NCBI GenBank assembly: GCA_016935595.1
Contig: JAFGQQ010000011.1
Coordinates: 1 to 7,014 of the forward strand
Direction of reading: 5' to 3'
From: Bacteroidales bacterium
Lineage (GTDB): Bacteria; Bacteroidota; Bacteroidia; Bacteroidales; UBA10428
Length of the DNA: 7,014 bases
Shown here: in pieces, positions 6,895 to 7,014 of the stretch
Layout: each line of letters starts with the position of its first letter
How positions within the stretch are numbered: position 1 is the first letter of the stretch
The notes under the pieces: generated by a model
Databases searched by the model: none
Told to the model about the DNA's origin: nothing
The model's input: the letters and a program-made list of their open reading frames with translations, nothing else
Program-made: the position numbers and the translations under genes

Positions 6895-7014
6895 AATATA
6901 ATATTTATGTTATATATCGTTTTTATTATTAACTTACATTACGCAGACAAAACAGTCTGAAATCACATAATTAAAATACTTTAGAAATTAAAAGCTAATT
7001 GTATAGCATGTTTC
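6895..7014 (-). promoter_or_regulatory. AT-rich region upstream of the cas operon, presumed promoter
   Basis: The 120 bases before cas8b are very AT-rich and have no open frame longer than about ten codons on the operon strand, so cas6 does not end within it in any recognisable way. A 5-bp inverted repeat, CAGAC at 6944-6948 and GTCTG at 6955-6959 with a 6-nt loop, could be an operator half-site pair or the stem of an upstream gene's end. I find no clean match to the Bacteroidota promoter (TTG near -33, TAnnTTTG near -7). A weak sigma70-like pair on the minus strand (TTGTCT, 16 nt, TAATAA) overlaps the hairpin. Promoter location is inferred from the operon layout. Confidence 0.35.

Noticed and set aside
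7010..7014. GTTTC at the right edge, which could be the start of a CRISPR repeat (I-B repeats often end in GAAAC on the other strand)
   Set aside because: Five bases at the window end are expected by chance; no second copy at repeat spacing is visible, so no array can be claimed.

Overview
The window is dominated by a four-gene CRISPR-Cas effector operon on the minus strand, read from the right edge leftwards: cas8b/csh1, cas7/csh2, cas5b and cas3. This is the type I-B Cascade-plus-Cas3 interference module. DNA is AT-rich (hand counts of about 25-39% GC in sampled blocks). None of the four cas starts has a Shine-Dalgarno sequence, only A/T-rich leaders, and the proteins look like the Bacteroidota branch of I-B. 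A Bacteroidota chromosome or mobile element is therefore the most likely source (inference).

Layout from right to left. Bases 6895-7014 are an AT-rich intergenic stretch with a small hairpin and presumably the operon promoter. Cas8b (654 aa) is the large subunit that recognises the PAM. After 18 nt comes Cas7 (311 aa), the backbone subunit. A 38-nt gap with a 6-bp hairpin follows, then Cas5 (260 aa), which caps the crRNA 5' handle. Cas3 (895 aa) overlaps the end of cas5 by 23 nt and has an intact HD nuclease and superfamily 2 helicase. Left of cas3 are a 48-aa ORF (258-404) and the first 81 codons of a gene that runs off the left edge and resembles the CcbP calcium-binding family.

How the genes work together: Cas8, Cas7 and Cas5, probably with a Cas11-like small subunit translated from inside cas8, form the crRNA surveillance complex. 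On target binding it recruits Cas3 to unwind and degrade the DNA. No cas6, cas4, cas1, cas2 or CRISPR array is visible. The usual cas4-cas1-cas2 block does not follow cas3, so crRNA processing and spacer acquisition must be encoded outside the window or be missing.

The core system is a known type. The less ordinary points are a candidate internal Cas11b start in cas8 that coincides with a step in base composition, an A10 tract in cas3 where any slip truncates the protein, and a small-ORF/CcbP-like pair where the adaptation genes are usually found.
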